A stretch of 51,414 bases of DNA from Coleofasciculus sp. FACHB-T130 (lineage in GTDB: Bacteria; Cyanobacteriota; Cyanobacteriia; Cyanobacteriales; FACHB-T130): the NCBI RefSeq assembly GCF_014695375.1, contig NZ_JACJOG010000003.1, positions 1 to 51,414 of the forward strand, written 5' to 3'. The translations under genes were made by a program, and so were the position numbers. Positions 31,042 to 39,520 of the stretch are shown here, in pieces. Each line of letters begins with the position of its first letter. Positions within the stretch are counted from its first letter, which is position 1. The notes beneath the pieces are model-generated. The model had not been told where the DNA came from and searched no databases. It saw nothing but the letters and a program-made list of their open reading frames with translations.

Positions 31042-31572
31042 TCATGCTGCCCATCGCGCTGAGCGAACAATTGCGACTTGGTCTAATAGTCGGAGAAACT
31101 GATTTTTCTCTTTGTCTAATAACCACTCACCCTTAAGAAAAGGTGCCATACTGTCTGGAACGTTAGTAAGCATCTGTACCTGATCGATATCGAGCCAGTC
31201 CATGCCGACAATACGCTCAACGGCTAAGCCTAACATGGTGTCCTGGTCTTCAACGGCAATCACTGGAATCTCAGGTTTATCTGTGTTCAGGGCAGATGAA
31301 TCCCCTAAAAACTGCCCGAGGTCTGCGACCCAAATCACTTGCCCGCGCCAGTTCAGCGTTCCTAACAGGAGGGGAGAAGCGTTGGGAATTGGAGTAATCC
31401 TGTCTGGTGATGGAGAAACCACTTCACGGATTCCACTGGCTCCTAGGGCAAATTCGTTACCGGATGGAACGTAAAACCGCAGGTGTAATTCACCTTCAGG
31501 ACTCTCCAGTTCCTGAAATCCGGGTGAGTGATCTTGACCGCTGCCTGTTAAAAAGTCCGGATTGCCGACCAT
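31042..31572 (-). CDS. hmpC: CheW-like adaptor HmpC/PilI
   Basis: 176 residues with one CheW domain from about residue 28: RFYVPSGNEFALGASGIREVV, then PNASPLLLGTLNWRGQVIWVADLG, the classic CheW core, and a C-terminal LLDQVAIV. It couples the receptor HmpD to the kinase HmpE. ATG at 31572 with GGAG five bases upstream. Upstream, a 111-base spacer to hmpB contains short TGTTAGC repeats. Confidence 0.93.
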   Translation of the reverse strand: MVGNPDFLTGSGQDHSPGFQELESPEGELHLRFYVPSGNEFALGASGIREVVSPSPDRITPIPNASPLLLGTLNWRGQVIWVADLGQFLGDSSALNTDKPEIPVIAVEDQDTMLGLAVERIVGMDWLDIDQVQMLTNVPDSMAPFLKGEWLLDKEKNQFLRLLDQVAIVRSARWAA

Positions 31573-31683
31573 TCTATCTCCTTAGCTGTTAACTGTTAGC
31601 TGTTAGCTTTTGTTACTTCTCGAAACCTAAAAGCTACTAGAACTTTGGAGGTTAGTAGTTTTGGGCTAATGGCTAATGGCTTG

Positions 31684-32049
31684 TTAGCCTCGTAGCAGCT
31701 GTTTGACCGTCCCTATTAGCTCGGTTGGCTGAAAGGGTTTGGCTATATAAGCGTCTGCACCTTGTTTCATCCCCCAGTAGCGGTCAAATTCTTCTCCTTT
31801 CGACGAACACATTACCACAGGAACATTCTGGGTTTTTGGGTCGGCTTTGAGCCGACGACATACCTCATAACCGTTCATTCGGGGCATGACAATATCCAAT
31901 ACCACTAAGTCGGGACAAGACTTGAGAATTTGTTCCAAGGCTTCGACACCATCAGTGGCAATCGTTACAGTTAACCCACTTCCCTTGAGGAGGTCTGAGA
32001 TCATTGCCCGTTGTGCGGGACTGTCTTCTACAACCAGAACTACACTCAT
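31684..32049 (-). CDS. hmpB: CheY-like single-domain response regulator HmpB/PilH
   Basis: 121 residues, a lone receiver domain. The acidic pocket is Glu8-Asp9, the phosphoacceptor Asp52 (VVLDIVMPRMNG), with the conserved Ser/Thr region MCSSKG and Lys in IAKPF. There is no output domain, as for CheY/PilH, so it acts by protein contact or as a phosphate sink. It lies between hmpA and hmpC; 284 bases separate it from hmpA, so it may have its own promoter. Confidence 0.93.
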   Translation of the reverse strand: MSVVLVVEDSPAQRAMISDLLKGSGLTVTIATDGVEALEQILKSCPDLVVLDIVMPRMNGYEVCRRLKADPKTQNVPVVMCSSKGEEFDRYWGMKQGADAYIAKPFQPTELIGTVKQLLRG

Positions 32050-32333
32050 AACTCCCTACCTACCTGTCTGCCGGTTCAAACATGAACGCTCGTAAGCCAC
32101 GATTGGTTCACCCCTCAACCATGTCATGACTTAAGTATCCCATCTAACTTTAGACTCCTGTACGGGCGCTGTTTACGAGATGTCTCCCCTACTTTGGAGA
32201 GTCGCTGGTAAACGATTGCCCCCACGACTTGCTTAGTATCTGTAGTCGGTAGCCCGTCGTTGATAGTCCCTAGTCCATAGTTTATTCCTAATTTCATCAT
32301 TGAATGAAGCCCCGCCTCATCGGTGGGGCAATT

Positions 32334-33638
32334 TTACCCGACTCGTACATCTGTTTCTTCTATCTCTCGATTTAACTCTGTAGCGTCTAAAGGTTCTGAT
32401 ATCGTTGATTCCTTTTCACCAGGGCCAATATATCTCTCTAGTAGCATTAATAACTCACTTTCTCCAAAAGGCTTGGTTAGGTAGTCGGTTGCGCCTACCA
32501 TCCTGGCTCTGACCCGATCGATAAATCCATCTTTGCCAGTCAGCATGATGATGGGGGTCTGTCGAAAAGCGGTTGATTTCCGGAGCATGGCACAAATCTC
32601 ATAGCCTTCGAGGTCGGGCATTGCAATATCACAAAGAATCAAGTCGGGTTTGAGTTGGAAGACGAGACTGAGTGCTTTAAGAGGATTGCTAATCGCGGTT
32701 GCCTCATAACCTTGTGGTTTTAGGATATATTCGACGGTTTTACCGATGGCAACGTCATCATCGATACAGACAACGCGAGGAATTTTGTTGGCTGGGGTCG
32801 AGTCGGATTCTATGCTAATTCCGACTCGGCGACTGGCTGCTGTTTCGTCGCTGGTACAACTTTGCAGTTGTACCCAACCTTGTTGTACATAGGGATAAAT
32901 GGCTCTTGCCACAGTTAAAATTTCACGATTTAGATATCGGGCTAGCTGCCGTAGGGAGGTTTTTCCATCTAGCTGGCGATCTAGGGTTTTAAAAGCATTT
33001 TCTGGCAGGGCAGCGCGTAAAGAAACTGCATCGGCAATGACTGGGCAGTGATTGGGAGATTGAATGTGGGGATGAAATTGTTTCCACTCCTGCACCTGCT
33101 TCATGATCTTGGCGACGAGGGGGGCAATTTCTAGGGTGGTAAGTTGTGGTGCTAGCGCTGGGCCAATGTCGAAGATGAAGGAGCCTTGATGAAGGCTGAG
33201 GAGGTCGAATAAGGTTTCATGCACCATACTGCGGATGATGCTGCGCCCTTGAGCAGGGGTCAAAATATGATTTTCCAACAGTGCCCACAAGTAGCCGTAT
33301 TCGGGCGCATTAATCGCATCAATTAAGGGGACTTCCAGAGTTTTGAGGGAGGTTTCGGCTCGATAACGGCGTAGGTAGTCGCGCAAACGCAACAAACTGC
33401 CGGTTCCATCGCTAGCATAGGCGATTTGTCCGTTGAGGAAGAAGACAAACCAGAACGGCCCTGGTTCTTTGAGTTTTGCGTCTCGGTAGGGGATGCTGGT
33501 ACGTCGCGCCCCTGCATGCTCACCCGTTCCTTGAACGGGTGAGCTGTATGCCTCCACGAATAATTCGCCTGTTCGCTGACCTAATTCGATCAGTTGCAGG
33601 ATGCTGCGTATATCAATTTCATTTAACGTTCCCTGCAT
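32334..33638 (-). CDS. hmpA: PatA-type response regulator HmpA/PilG (DUF4388 + receiver)
   Basis: 434 residues. The N-terminus is the PatA-type DUF4388 domain (LNEIDIRSILQLIELGQRTGELFVEA, then FWFVFFLNGQIAYA). A helical middle part follows (about 120-270). The C-terminal receiver domain has the acidic pocket CIDDDVA and phosphoacceptor Asp337 (LCDIAMPDLEG), ending LTKPF. In pilus chemotaxis loci this is the first gene and the probable output regulator. A 27-base perfect palindrome (33518-33544) lies in frame in a loop of the DUF4388 domain. ATG at 33638; divergent from hmpF. Confidence 0.92.
   Translation of the reverse strand: MQGTLNEIDIRSILQLIELGQRTGELFVEAYSSPVQGTGEHAGARRTSIPYRDAKLKEPGPFWFVFFLNGQIAYASDGTGSLLRLRDYLRRYRAETSLKTLEVPLIDAINAPEYGYLWALLENHILTPAQGRSIIRSMVHETLFDLLSLHQGSFIFDIGPALAPQLTTLEIAPLVAKIMKQVQEWKQFHPHIQSPNHCPVIADAVSLRAALPENAFKTLDRQLDGKTSLRQLARYLNREILTVARAIYPYVQQGWVQLQSCTSDETAASRRVGISIESDSTPANKIPRVVCIDDDVAIGKTVEYILKPQGYEATAISNPLKALSLVFQLKPDLILCDIAMPDLEGYEICAMLRKSTAFRQTPIIMLTGKDGFIDRVRARMVGATDYLTKPFGESELLMLLERYIGPGEKESTISEPLDATELNREIEETDVRVG
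33518..33544. repeat. In-frame 12-base-arm palindrome within hmpA
   Basis: GCTCACCCGTTC, loop CTT, GAACGGGTGAGC; a perfect stem of 12. Its 27 bases are nine codons, so it does not disturb the frame, and it falls in a hydrophilic stretch (SSPVQGTGEHA) between two conserved strands. Confidence 0.85.
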
Positions 33639-34228
33639 GTAATGAAAATGCGCTCCTAATAACCGTTTGAATCTGAGTTAATGTTGCATTTGTCAAGTTT
33701 TACACGGTGCCTGCTATAAAAATCTTTACAATTAGGTAGTTTTTCTTTGAGTAAAGGATGGAGCCAGATAATACAGTACCAGGGAAAGAGATTCTGGCGA
33801 AGGCACAATCTTTACTGACAAAAGTAAAACCCATGCAAGTTATTTGTCTGGTTGCTTTTGCCGGGTTCAATTAGAAATGGAACTAGCCGAGAATTGTCTG
33901 TGGCAGGATTGCCTAGGATTCAAGTTAAATATTAAATAAGAAAGAAATCGAAACATATTTAGTTTAATTTAAGACTTGACGTAGCTGCCAACACGGGCTA
34001 AATTACGGAGTCTTCAGGGAGAAACTGACCAAAAGGCGATCGCGTTTTAGATCGGGGTGTGAATTCAAAGGTGGAAGCGCCTCGTGGGTCGGCACTTCCA
34101 CAACAAGGTCTGAAAAGGTTAGGATCGTTCTGGTATGAAGCCTGGGCGAGAATTATGGCGGTATGGCTCTGGTGGGACCAGAGATCGGTCAACAAGCGGG
34201 CACAAGATACATCAAGAGGACCATCAGC
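33639..34228. other. Divergent control region hmpA / hmpF
   Basis: 590 bases between the hmpA-E group and hmpF, transcribed away from each other. It should hold both promoters, and coordinated control during hormogonium formation is likely from the family's biology. The last 66 bases are an in-frame extension of hmpF that I judge non-coding. No clear inverted repeat or known operator noticed. Confidence 0.45.
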
Positions 34229-35974
34229 GTGCTGTATCTAGCAGAAGTACAAAAAAAGAGTGGCGGTGTTTTTGGTGGTGGCAAGGCTGAACTAAAACTG
34301 CTGGCTTGTCAGCAGAATGACCAGAGTTGGCGTGCTGCGTCTGATGAAGTGATTTCCGCTCCTGAAGAAGCCAATAATTTTAATGGTGGCGTCTTGGTGC
34401 TGGTTGAGCTAAGCGGGAATCGCCAAGTGCAGCGTCCGCCGACAGAGGCGGGGCGTCAGTTGGTGAATATCTTGCAGAATTTCTCTCGCCAACTGGAAAA
34501 GTCGAAAACTCAGGAAGAAGAAATTGAACAGTGGAAGCAGTCGCTGACTTATCAGAGTCAGGAGCTAAACCGGCGCGAAATGGAAATGGAAGCGCGGGTG
34601 GAACAGCTGCAACAGTTGGAGGAAGACTTTGAACGGTTGGAGGCGCAACGTCAAGAAATTGACAGTTCGCGGGAGGAAATTGAGCGACTGCGGGAAGAGT
34701 GCGATCGCAACCGCATCGAGATGGAGGGAGCGTGGGAACACTTGCGGGGCGAGCAGCGCCGCTTGGAGGAACGACAGGCGGAGTTCCAACAGGGAACGGT
34801 ATTAGATGAGGAGCAAGGTCAAAAGATTCGGGAATTACTAGATCGTTTAGCTTCGGCGATCGCTCCTACGGAAGCAGTGCGAGAACAACTGAATCTGGCT
34901 TTTGAAATTGTCAACGGGCAGCAGGGAACCCTAGATCAGCACTGGCAAAATCTGGAGCAACAACGCAACAATGCCCAACAGAAGCAAGCAGAAGTAGACC
35001 AGCAAACTCAAGAACTGCAAAGGCGCACGGAGGAGTTAAAGCAGGCTCAAGAGGCTCTGGAAAAAGTGCGTTTAGAGCGGATGGTGCTTCAAAACTCCCT
35101 GGAGATCAAGCAGGAGTATGCTCAGATGCAAAGTCTCCAGTTGCGAAATCAGGAGGAGCTGTACGAGCAACTTCACCGTCTGGCAACAACTTCAACGGGT
35201 GTCAAAATTAGCCAAAAGGTCGATCTGGAAGCGCTGGAGAAAATGCCCCTAGGCGAGCTGCAAGAAACCGTGCAAAATCTTCAGCAAGATTTGGAAAAAG
35301 TGATGCGCTTTGTCAATGACCAAGAAGAAGAGTTGACCTTGCAGCGTCAAACGGTTGAGGAATTGCAGACGAAGATCGAGCAAGCCAGCGAGTATGACCG
35401 CCTCAGTTTGGAAAATGAGCTAGCAGAGGAGCAGGATTGCTACCAAATGCTGGATGAAACGCTGGTGGGTCAACGCATCTACCTGCGGGAGCGAGAAGAA
35501 GTTTTAAATCAACACTTGCGGGTGCTGCGGCGACGGCAAGGGATTGTGGACAATGAAGGGCAGGACAATCAAAAGATTGACTTGGGTCCGGTTCTGAGTC
35601 AGTTGGAAGGACAACGACAACAACAGGCAGAGGAACTACAAAAACTGGAAAGCCAGATTGAGCAGGTGCGGATGAGCATTCAGCAAGCTCAAGGCATGAT
35701 TGACCATCAAGCTGGCGAACAGGAGCAAGAGCGTCAGCAGATTAAGCAGCTAGAGCAGAAATTGCAGGAAATGAGGGCGGCGGCGGCGGAACTCGTGGGC
35801 AAGGTAAATACCTATCAGGAAACGCTACAGCCAATGCAGGATCGCTTGAATGAGATGCGGCAGAAGTTGGAGGCAATCGTGGGGACGTTGGCTCAGGTTC
35901 AGGAAACGGGTGACTATCAGCTGCAATCAATTACTGAGATGCGGCAAGTTCTCCTCACCTTGATCGGTGGTTAG
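34229..35974 (+). CDS. hmpF: Pilus motility taxis protein HmpF (long coiled coil)
   Basis: 581 residues from a GTG at 34229. I chose this start because GAGGA lies eight bases upstream and the protein then begins (M)LYLAEVQKKSGG, as in HmpF; an upstream frame from 34163 would add 22 unlikely residues. A short globular head (about 1-80, with GGGKAELKLLACQ) is followed by an almost continuous Gln/Glu/Arg/Leu-rich coiled coil (about 85-560). In Nostoc HmpF localises to cell poles with pili and is needed for type IV pilus activity. It faces away from hmpA-E, supporting the identification. It ends 77 bases before convergent tilS. Confidence 0.9.
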   Translation: MLYLAEVQKKSGGVFGGGKAELKLLACQQNDQSWRAASDEVISAPEEANNFNGGVLVLVELSGNRQVQRPPTEAGRQLVNILQNFSRQLEKSKTQEEEIEQWKQSLTYQSQELNRREMEMEARVEQLQQLEEDFERLEAQRQEIDSSREEIERLREECDRNRIEMEGAWEHLRGEQRRLEERQAEFQQGTVLDEEQGQKIRELLDRLASAIAPTEAVREQLNLAFEIVNGQQGTLDQHWQNLEQQRNNAQQKQAEVDQQTQELQRRTEELKQAQEALEKVRLERMVLQNSLEIKQEYAQMQSLQLRNQEELYEQLHRLATTSTGVKISQKVDLEALEKMPLGELQETVQNLQQDLEKVMRFVNDQEEELTLQRQTVEELQTKIEQASEYDRLSLENELAEEQDCYQMLDETLVGQRIYLREREEVLNQHLRVLRRRQGIVDNEGQDNQKIDLGPVLSQLEGQRQQQAEELQKLESQIEQVRMSIQQAQGMIDHQAGEQEQERQQIKQLEQKLQEMRAAAAELVGKVNTYQETLQPMQDRLNEMRQKLEAIVGTLAQVQETGDYQLQSITEMRQVLLTLIGG

Positions 35975-35990
35975 TTGAATGCGGCATGAG

Positions 35991-36064
35991 AATTAAAAAT
36001 TAAAAATCCAAAATTAAAAATGAATCGTTCTGAATTTTTAATTTTGGATTCTTAATTTTTAATT
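35991..36064. terminator. AT-rich inverted repeat between hmpF and tilS
   Basis: A stretch of AATTAAAAATTAAAAATCC type (35991-36021) is complementary to the stretch ending TTAATTTTTAATT (36034-36064), with a 12-base loop. It lies between convergent genes and slightly overlaps the tilS 3' end. It may end both transcripts; a related sequence is at 30979-31037. Confidence 0.6.
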
Positions 36065-37122
36065 GAAATCCAAACTCCATCGACTTGTGCGATCGCGCCC
36101 CCAGGAAAGGGATCGGTTTGAGAGCGGTTGGGAGCTGTAATTAAGGCAATCAGCTTTTCGATTTGCTCGAAGCTGGGGGCGATGGGTAGAACTGAGGCGA
36201 GGAAGTGCCGCATGACGCGACGTTGCAGGGCTAAGGGGGCTTGACGCAATACGAGGCGATTGAGTCTTTGGTCACGTCTGTAGTCAGTGCTGAGTGCTGT
36301 AGGGGCGGGGTTTTCCTGCCTATGCTCAAGGCTGAGTGGCGAGTCTTCGTTTTCTAGGGCTTGTTGCAGCAGCTTCTGAGCGGCTTCTTCAAGATATTGC
36401 ACCTCTGCCCGTAAAAGTTCTGCTGTCTTTGCCAGTGCTTGCTCAACTTGGGGGTTGAAGTGAGTTTGTAAGTACGGCAGTAACTCTTGGCGGATACGGT
36501 TACGGGCATACTTGAAGTCTTGATTGGTGGAATCTTCCCAAACGGGAATCTGAAATTCTTGGCAAAATTGAGCGGTTTGTGCCCTAGTGACTTCTAGAAG
36601 AGGGCGCACCAGTTGCAGTGTTGGATGCAGTGTTGAAGTCAGCGGACGCTGCCAGGTTAGGGCTTGTAATCCATCGGCACCACTGCCGCGCATCAGGTTA
36701 TAAAGGAGGGTTTCGGCGCGATCGCTCGCTGTATGACCTGTGACAATGTATGGGAAGTTGTTGGTTTGGGCGATCGCGCTTAAGGCTTGATAACGCCACT
36801 GTCGCGCCGCCGCCTCTGAAGAGATAGATAGCATTTCTGAGGCGGTTTCCAAGTAATAGGAGACTTGCCAGGTTCTCGCCAACTGTTCCACATGGTTGGC
36901 ATTTGCTTGGGAATCCGGACGCCAGCGATGATCGCAGTGAGCAATTCCCAGATGCCATCCCCACTTTGGCTGCAAATCTAGCAGTAATTTGATTAAGCAG
37001 AGAGAATCTTGTCCCCCGGAGACTGCAACTAATAGGGGCTGGTTTCGCGGTAAGAGATGGCGATCGCGTAAAATTCGATGCAATTGGGCATGGAGAGGCG
37101 TCCAAGGGGGAAGATTAGGCAT
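36052..37122 (-). CDS. tilS: tRNA(Ile)-lysidine synthase
   Basis: Makes lysidine at the wobble position of the CAU-anticodon tRNA(Ile), an essential step for reading AUA. 356 residues. The PP-loop SGGQDS is at 35-40, followed by LGIAHCDHRWR and TGHTASDRAETLLYNLMRGSGADGL, diagnostic of TilS. The C-terminal part is short, as in cyanobacteria. The start ATG shares its A with the TAA of the KGK gene upstream (TAATG at 37120-37124), suggesting translational coupling. A Gln/Pro-rich segment near residue 265 looks variable. Confidence 0.96.
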   Translation of the reverse strand: MPNLPPWTPLHAQLHRILRDRHLLPRNQPLLVAVSGGQDSLCLIKLLLDLQPKWGWHLGIAHCDHRWRPDSQANANHVEQLARTWQVSYYLETASEMLSISSEAAARQWRYQALSAIAQTNNFPYIVTGHTASDRAETLLYNLMRGSGADGLQALTWQRPLTSTLHPTLQLVRPLLEVTRAQTAQFCQEFQIPVWEDSTNQDFKYARNRIRQELLPYLQTHFNPQVEQALAKTAELLRAEVQYLEEAAQKLLQQALENEDSPLSLEHRQENPAPTALSTDYRRDQRLNRLVLRQAPLALQRRVMRHFLASVLPIAPSFEQIEKLIALITAPNRSQTDPFPGGAIAQVDGVWISIKN

Positions 37123-37424
37123 TAGCTATCATCTTCTTTGAGTTGCTGACGAATATCCTCTAGTGGTGATTCTGGCTCATCCGGGCAAAATTCTAGAGTT
37201 ACTCTAACCTTTCCTTGTTTCCAGTTAGCACCGGGTCTTAGAACCTTGCAATCTATACCCTCACTAAACCACTTTATTTGCTCACCAGTTGCTCCTACCT
37301 GAGCCTGCATCCGGTTAATGAATTCACCCACTTGGAAAGTGGAGTGATTAATTAAAAGTCTCTGAGTATTTGTATTAACACACAAAACATTGTCCGCTTC
37401 TATCCGCTCGAATCCATTATTCAT
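37122..37424 (-). CDS. KGK domain protein
   Basis: 100 residues from the ATG at 37424, chosen because GGAG lies six bases upstream; a GTG at 37445 would add seven residues. The C-terminal half carries the KGK-type signature: WFSEGIDCKVLRPG, then WKQGKVRVTLEF and CPDEPESPLEDIRQ. KGK proteins are small cyanobacterial proteins of unknown function. The stop overlaps the tilS start by one base. Confidence 0.85.
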   Translation of the reverse strand: MNNGFERIEADNVLCVNTNTQRLLINHSTFQVGEFINRMQAQVGATGEQIKWFSEGIDCKVLRPGANWKQGKVRVTLEFCPDEPESPLEDIRQQLKEDDS

Positions 37425-37502
37425 GTGAATCTCCAGTTCCAGCACTTGTTCTAGATTTTTTCAGAAGTAGCCGCGAGTTTACTTGTTAGGCTGCTATTGG
37501 TT

Positions 37503-38564
37503 TTAATCAGTGCGATCGCTCGGTTGATAAACGTCACCGGGAGAGTGGTCGGGATTAATCTCAACCACCAAGTTTACCGTCCTGGAATTTCTCGTCAGCG
37601 GTTTGATAAATAACTCTGGGTGGAGCGATTTCCAGAAATACTTGACAAATTCATCAATTTCTGAATCGGTCATGCCAGATTTACCAGCGGCAATCATGTC
37701 GTGTTCTGCCTGCCGTCGCCACTGCACAGACAGACGATAATTAACGGGATACAGCATCATCAGCCGATCTAACCGTTCCCACAAAGGTACATAGTCCTGC
37801 AATCGGGCATTCATGTCACGGGCAAACGTTCGCTCAGCGGCGGTTAGAATCGGCGGTGGCGCGTTGTCAAAGGCAGCGGGGTCTATGGGACGGACGCCGA
37901 CAAACCACCCTTCAAACAGGATGATATCGATGTCTTGGACAATTTCTGGCTGCGTCCTATCACCGGCACCTTCCCAGGCAGATTTATCAAAGCGGGGGAC
38001 TGGAATCGGTTGTCCGGATGGCTGACGCAGACAGTCCAAAACGTCTAAACCCAATTGAATATCGTGGGTTCCAGGTGGCCCGCGCCAGAGCAAGCGGGGA
38101 TCTTGCTTTCTTAAGGCAAGGCGATCGCGATAGGTTTTGTAGAGGTCATCCAAGGATAGGCTGAGTGTCGAGTTCCCTAGGTATTTGAGAATTAAGGTAA
38201 GGACGGCTCCCAGAGTCGTTTTGCCAGTTCCCTGTCCCCCTAAAATCCCCTGGATAAGAGGGCGTCCTAACTGTTGCCGATCTTGCGCTAGTTTTGTGGC
38301 TAGAGGAAGCCAGAGGTTCCACAGCGTTTCTAAACTGAGGACTAAGAACTGCGGGCTAAGAACTGAGGAAAGATGGGGATAGATTAAGAGGAACAAATGC
38401 GATCGCTTGCGAACGACTTCCTCCACATTGGCGGGTGTGATGCCAAAAGCTTTCGCCCGCAATTCATCGGCTAGCACCTGTGCTGCCAAATGTTCCAACT
38501 GTGCTGAAGTCGGCGTTTTTCTAGCGATCCAATCGTTAAAAATTTGGCGAAGAGAGTTTATCAC
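37503..38564 (-). CDS. glyK: D-glycerate 3-kinase (plant/cyanobacterial type)
   Basis: Phosphorylates glycerate to 3-phosphoglycerate, the closing step of photorespiration. 353 residues of the P-loop kinase fold. Walker A is GGQGTGKT (109-116). Further family features are LSLDDLYKTY, LWRGPPGTHD, the segment PRFDKSAWEGAGDR, and ILFEGWFVGV with the Walker B-like acidic residue. The start is a GTG at 38564 that overlaps the ycf20 stop (GTGA), pointing to coupled translation. A repeat-derived stretch (38335-38372) encodes roughly residues 65-77 (HLSSVLSPQFLVLS) and looks inserted in frame. Confidence 0.92.
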   Translation of the reverse strand: MINSLRQIFNDWIARKTPTSAQLEHLAAQVLADELRAKAFGITPANVEEVVRKRSHLFLLIYPHLSSVLSPQFLVLSLETLWNLWLPLATKLAQDRQQLGRPLIQGILGGQGTGKTTLGAVLTLILKYLGNSTLSLSLDDLYKTYRDRLALRKQDPRLLWRGPPGTHDIQLGLDVLDCLRQPSGQPIPVPRFDKSAWEGAGDRTQPEIVQDIDIILFEGWFVGVRPIDPAAFDNAPPPILTAAERTFARDMNARLQDYVPLWERLDRLMMLYPVNYRLSVQWRRQAEHDMIAAGKSGMTDSEIDEFVKYFWKSLHPELFIKPLTRNSRTVNLVVEINPDHSPGDVYQPSDRTD

Positions 38565-38917
38565 GAACCGATTTTAAAGGCTTCAATAAACAAGCTGTAA
38601 GTCAGACCAATTTTCAGGGCATTCAACATTTCTGTCGCTAATAAGCGGTTAGGAACGCCTTCACCTGCGGGCACAATTCTTCGGTTTCTGCCGTAAACAA
38701 ACCAATTCACGCCTTCGGTGAAGAAAATCAACAAACCAGCAGCAATTACATCCCAGTTTGCGGCTTGTCCCGCCGTGGTGGGAATGGCGGTGCCTAGAAA
38801 CACCCCCACTAACAAGCTTATTACCACCAGCGATATCCGTCGCCAGGGATTGCGAAACCATCGCCTCAGCTGCTGGCTGACAACATCAAAGAGATTGTTG
38901 AGACGAGTCCTTTGCAT
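38561..38917 (-). CDS. ycf20: Ycf20 / DUF565 membrane protein
   Basis: 118 residues. It starts MQRTRLNNLFDVVS, then RRWFRNPWRRISL, followed by two membrane helices (LVVISLLVGVFLGTAIP and WDVIAAGLLIFFTEGVNW) and VYGR, as in the Ycf20 family of plastids and cyanobacteria. Plant relatives affect non-photochemical quenching; the molecular role is unclear. It overlaps glyK by four bases, forming a two-gene unit. Confidence 0.9.
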   Translation of the reverse strand: MQRTRLNNLFDVVSQQLRRWFRNPWRRISLVVISLLVGVFLGTAIPTTAGQAANWDVIAAGLLIFFTEGVNWFVYGRNRRIVPAGEGVPNRLLATEMLNALKIGLTYSLFIEAFKIGS

Positions 38918-39520
38918 CTTTGAGGATGACTCCGCAGTAGTGTCCTTTCCAAAAGCTTTTTTAATTATCGGATGCTCTTACCATTTATTCGCTCGAAGAG
39001 TTTTATAAAAGCGGAGGAGGCGCTAAGCGCGATCGCCGCCTTAATAAAGATTTGTGTTTGTAATATATAGATTTATTTAAAATAAAAGATTTTCTTGAAA
39101 GTAAGGGCATTCTCAATACAGATGAGATGATGTGTCCGTGCCTTCTCCTATGCCAAACAGCATACAGATAGCCCTGGCAACGGTAATCAGGAGGCGACTT
39201 AGGATTGGAGCGATCGCGCTGCGGCAATGGGGTAGAGATCGCTCCATTTTACATATTCAGCATAGGTTTGCACTTCCTCCAAATCATTTTCTACATTTTC
39301 TAATTGTGAGGAACTTATAAAACGCAACAACCAAAACCCAACAACTCTCATACGCTCTATGAGATTTAAAGATTGAATTGAAAGTTTATAGAAAAAAGTA
39401 TCAATTCAACCTGTGTTAATTTCGCGATAACTTATCCTAGATAAATTTCTCTAAGCAAGTCTCCTCTCCTAGCATCTATCAACATCACACGCCAATACTA
39501 TACTGATTAAACTTCCGAAA
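38918..39520. other. Intergenic region ycf20 / giant kinase
   Basis: 603 bases between divergent genes; both promoters expected. Contains two HIP1-type sites near 39030 and 39212 and AT-rich tracts. No gene or convincing structure. Confidence 0.45.
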
